A stretch of 43,521 bases of DNA. It comes from Betaproteobacteria bacterium (lineage in GTDB: Bacteria; Pseudomonadota; Gammaproteobacteria; Burkholderiales; Eutrophovitaceae). The translations under genes and the position numbers were made by a program. A model generated the notes under the pieces. That model was not told the origin of the DNA, searched no databases, and saw only the letters and a list, made by a program, of their open reading frames with translations. The DNA lies in NCBI GenBank assembly GCA_020354125.1, contig CP070643.1, positions 1,453,991 to 1,497,511 of the forward strand, read 5' to 3'. The first letter of the stretch is position 1; each line of letters opens with the position of its first letter. Positions 41,570-43,521 of this stretch are shown piece after piece.

Positions 41570-42199
41570 TCAGACTTCGTCCATCACCCACTTGTCAGGT
41601 AAGTGGCCGACATCACTCCAGCTAACCAGTTCAAGTCCCGAGACATCAGCGCGGAACGTGTTTAGCGACGCGTTGTGAATCGGAAACTTGCGCGGCGCTG
41701 CCAGTGGCATCCCGGTAGCGTGGCGATAGGCAATGTCTAGCACACCACCATGAGTCACCGCAACGATGCGCTTGCCCTGATACCTTCTCGCTAGAGCCGT
41801 CAGGACATCAATCACGCGTCCGGCGAACTCAGTAAGTGATTCGCCCCCGGGCAATGCGGCGTCTTCTGCCCGGGAACGGAACGCTTCGAACGCATCGGGG
41901 ACAGATCGTTGCGCCTCTTCACGGGTCTTGCCCTGCAGTACGCCGAGATTGCGTTCGCGCAAGCGGGCATCTCCCAGCACCGCTAGTTCACGGGTACGTG
42001 AGATGGGCGCCACGGTCTGCATGGCGCGGCGCAAGTCACTGCTTACCAATAGGTCAATGTCGATGTCACGAAACCGTTCGCCGATCGCTTCGGCCTGCGC
42101 CAGTCCGGCGGCATTTAGTGGGATGTCGAGATGGCCCTGAATGCGTTGTTCGGCATTCCAGTCGGTTTCGCCGTGGCGTATCAATGTCAGCTCAGTCAC
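41570..42199 (-). CDS. Histidine phosphatase superfamily protein (phosphoglycerate mutase-like)
   Basis: 209 residues from a GTG start at 42199. It opens with the catalytic motif LTLIRHGETDWNAEQRIQGH, where the His after Arg is phosphorylated. It also has SDLRRAMQTVAPI, LRERNLGVLQGKTREEA with the acid Glu, GGESLTEFAGRV and the second active His in VAVTHGGVLDIAYRHATG. These are standard for small acid-phosphatase-type members such as GpmB, CobC or broad phosphatases. True cofactor-dependent phosphoglycerate mutase is less likely at this length. The substrate is unknown. It lies 112 bases downstream of xerC on the same strand. Confidence 0.88.
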   Translation of the reverse strand: MTELTLIRHGETDWNAEQRIQGHLDIPLNAAGLAQAEAIGERFRDIDIDLLVSSDLRRAMQTVAPISRTRELAVLGDARLRERNLGVLQGKTREEAQRSVPDAFEAFRSRAEDAALPGGESLTEFAGRVIDVLTALARRYQGKRIVAVTHGGVLDIAYRHATGMPLAAPRKFPIHNASLNTFRADVSGLELVSWSDVGHLPDKWVMDEV

Positions 42200-42311
42200 T
42201 TTGTCAGGGTTCGAGGCAGCCAGGATTCAGCAATGCGCAGGATTATGCCCGGAGATCCTGTACCGCACATGCGACGTCCGATTCGTGCGGCGCGCGCAAA
42301 CAACAATAGGC

Positions 42312-43250
42312 CTAGCGCGAGGACTTGGCCGGCTTGCGCTTGGCGCGCGGATGGGCGGCGTCATAGACTTTTGCCAGGTGCTGCCAGTCAAGGTGGGTGT
42401 AAACCTGGGTTGTCGAAATGCTTGCGTGGCCAAGCATCTCCTGAACAGCGCGCAGGTCGCCGCTGGATTGCAGGACGTGTGATGCGAACGAGTGGCGGAG
42501 CATGTGCGGATGTACGTCTTGCGCCAAACCCTGTTTGCGTGACCACATGCTCAGTCGCTGTTGCACTGTTCTGGGTCCGATCGACTTGCCGCGATGATTG
42601 AGAAAGAGTGCGGTCGGTTGCCCTTTCGCCACAGCTTCCCGTTTGGCAAGCCAATCCTGCACACAGCGCAACGCGAAACGGCCCACCGGCACAACGCGAG
42701 TTTTGCCGCCTTTGCCAAGTACTCGCACTGTGGCATCGTCGAAGTCGATGTCAGTCGGTTTAAGGGCTGTCAGCTCCGACAAGCGCAGTCCTGAAGAATA
42801 GAACAGCTCGAACATGGCGCGGTCCCTGATTGCATAGGCATCTTCGGCCGGCATTTCCACCAGCTTGGTCACTTCTTCGGGCGACAGCACATCGGGGAGT
42901 TTTTTTGCGGTTCTGGGTGCCCGGACTCCGACGCAGGGGTTGTGCATGAATCCGTGGTCGCGCATCAAGAAACTGAAGAAACTGCGCCATGCCGAGAGTG
43001 CGCGGGCCAGCGAACGGGCGCTATGGCCGCTTGCGTGCAAACGTGCAACGCAACGCCGGACGTGATGCATCTGCAGGTCCTCGAGTGGCGTCCTCGCGCA
43101 GATGCGCAGCAAAAGCTCAATGTCGCGCCGATAGCTTTTGACGGTGTGGCTGGACAGACGCCGTTCCTGTTCAAGATGGGCGAGAAAGCTATCCACCAGG
43201 GGCTGGTGTTGCTCGCTATCTCCTGCTCGGCTGGCTGCTCTTTCAGTCAC
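42312..43250 (-). CDS. xerC: Tyrosine recombinase XerC
   Basis: Acts with XerD at dif to resolve chromosome dimers. 312 residues from a GTG start at 43250. The N-terminal core-binding SAM-like domain (about 18-105) is followed by the catalytic domain. The active residues are Arg in SGLRLSELTAL, Lys in LGKGGKTRVVP, His and Arg in HPHMLRHSFASH, His in GHASISTTQ and the nucleophile Tyr in VYTHLDW. The C-terminus is basic. It follows the DUF484 gene by eight bases, the conserved gammaproteobacterial context, which identifies it as housekeeping XerC and not an integron or phage integrase. Confidence 0.95.
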   Translation of the reverse strand: MTERAASRAGDSEQHQPLVDSFLAHLEQERRLSSHTVKSYRRDIELLLRICARTPLEDLQMHHVRRCVARLHASGHSARSLARALSAWRSFFSFLMRDHGFMHNPCVGVRAPRTAKKLPDVLSPEEVTKLVEMPAEDAYAIRDRAMFELFYSSGLRLSELTALKPTDIDFDDATVRVLGKGGKTRVVPVGRFALRCVQDWLAKREAVAKGQPTALFLNHRGKSIGPRTVQQRLSMWSRKQGLAQDVHPHMLRHSFASHVLQSSGDLRAVQEMLGHASISTTQVYTHLDWQHLAKVYDAAHPRAKRKPAKSSR

Positions 43251-43258
43251 TCGCTCTG

Positions 43259-43521
43259 TCAGTCAAGATGGCGTGCAATCGCCGCAGACGTAATATCCCC
43301 GAGCCGCTGCAGGTAAAGCGTGCCCATTTCCGGATAGAAACGCTCGGCGTCCTCGGATGCGAGCACCATCAAGCCGTCCAGCTTTTCACCGGCCAGCTTG
43401 ATATACGCAAACGACTGCAATGGCGGCTGTGCTTCCGCGAACCACTGTATTGAATCGAACATCGCGTGGCCGGTGCAATATGGCACTGTCAGGCTGGTGG
43501 CAAATGCCAGTACTTCGTCGC
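43259..43521 (-). CDS. DUF484 family protein, C-terminal part only (window edge)
   Basis: About 87 C-terminal residues are visible; the start is off the window. It reads DEVLAFATSLTVPYCTGHAM, then FAYIKLAGEKLDGLMVLASE, DAERFYPEMGTLYLQRLGD and ends AAIARHLD. This is the GAF-like end of DUF484 proteins, which are regularly encoded between dapF and xerC in gammaproteobacteria. Function is not known. The stop lies eight bases before the xerC start, so the genes are probably co-transcribed. Confidence 0.88.
   Translation of the reverse strand, partial: DEVLAFATSLTVPYCTGHAMFDSIQWFAEAQPPLQSFAYIKLAGEKLDGLMVLASEDAERFYPEMGTLYLQRLGDITSAAIARHLD

Noticed and set aside
42312..43250. Tyrosine recombinase as an integrase marking a mobile element
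   Set aside because: It is in the conserved DUF484-xerC context, has XerC-typical length, and no attachment repeats or cargo borders were seen.
1..43521. CRISPR arrays, rRNA, IS elements
   Set aside because: No regularly spaced identical repeats, no rRNA-like conserved blocks and no transposase frames were found on either strand.

Overview
The window looks like a chromosomal segment of a gammaproteobacterium with roughly 55-60% GC. The best taxonomic clue is the minus-strand order DUF484, xerC ... hslV, hslU, a gammaproteobacterial arrangement that is here interrupted by about 5 kb. The gap-pgk-pyk-fba run followed by purE-purK-purC-sua5 also fits gamma/betaproteobacteria. No rRNA, tRNA, CRISPR array or intact mobile element was found. 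Nearly all the sequence is coding, in short co-directional operons.

Layout. 1-1.9 kb (minus): the end of a glucose/mannose-type ABC importer (permease fragment and lipoprotein binding protein). 2.1-10.7 kb (plus): a central carbon operon (gap, pgk, pyk, class II fba), then purine genes (purE, purK, purC) and sua5. 10.7-11.2 kb: a non-coding spacer with a degenerate 48-bp direct repeat. 11.2-15.0 kb: a 970-residue FAD/Fe-S D-2-hydroxyacid dehydrogenase (YdiJ type), a small membrane protein and a cupin. 15.2-16.2 kb: an orphan ABC binding protein. 16.5-19.7 kb (minus): an RraA-like aldolase, a short cation-diffusion facilitator and an IlvD/Edd sugar-acid dehydratase.

19.9-25.0 kb is a stress block: Hsp20, a hibernation-promoting factor, a CBS-pair protein, a 43-residue ORF not previously called, an unknown 176-residue protein, archease plus RtcB RNA ligase, a UspB-like membrane protein and a coiled-coil protein. 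Three FNR/Anr-like boxes (TTGAY-N4-RTCAA) lie in its intergenic regions. They suggest a low-oxygen or redox regulon covering protein folding, ribosome hibernation and RNA repair.

25.4-31.1 kb (plus): glycogen synthase, then a complete nickel-pincer-nucleotide system. A divergent LarA-family racemase/epimerase is followed by the cofactor-making enzymes LarC, LarE (three-cysteine, probably Fe-S type) and LarB. Its substrate is unknown. I consider this the most interesting system in the window. A DUF1614 membrane protein converges on it.

31.9-34.9 kb: divergent ergothioneine genes egtB and egtD, with an unknown exported protein translationally coupled to egtB. 35.0-37.0 kb: the HslUV protease. 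37.1-40.7 kb (minus): a zinc-type uptake operon (exported CxxC protein, His-rich outer-membrane porin, ZnuA-like and ZnuB-like proteins, no ATPase), with a palindromic operator candidate upstream. 40.9-43.5 kb: a Tat-exported FecR-domain protein, a histidine phosphatase, XerC and the end of a DUF484 protein. Functional calls rest on motif recognition by eye; no database search was possible.
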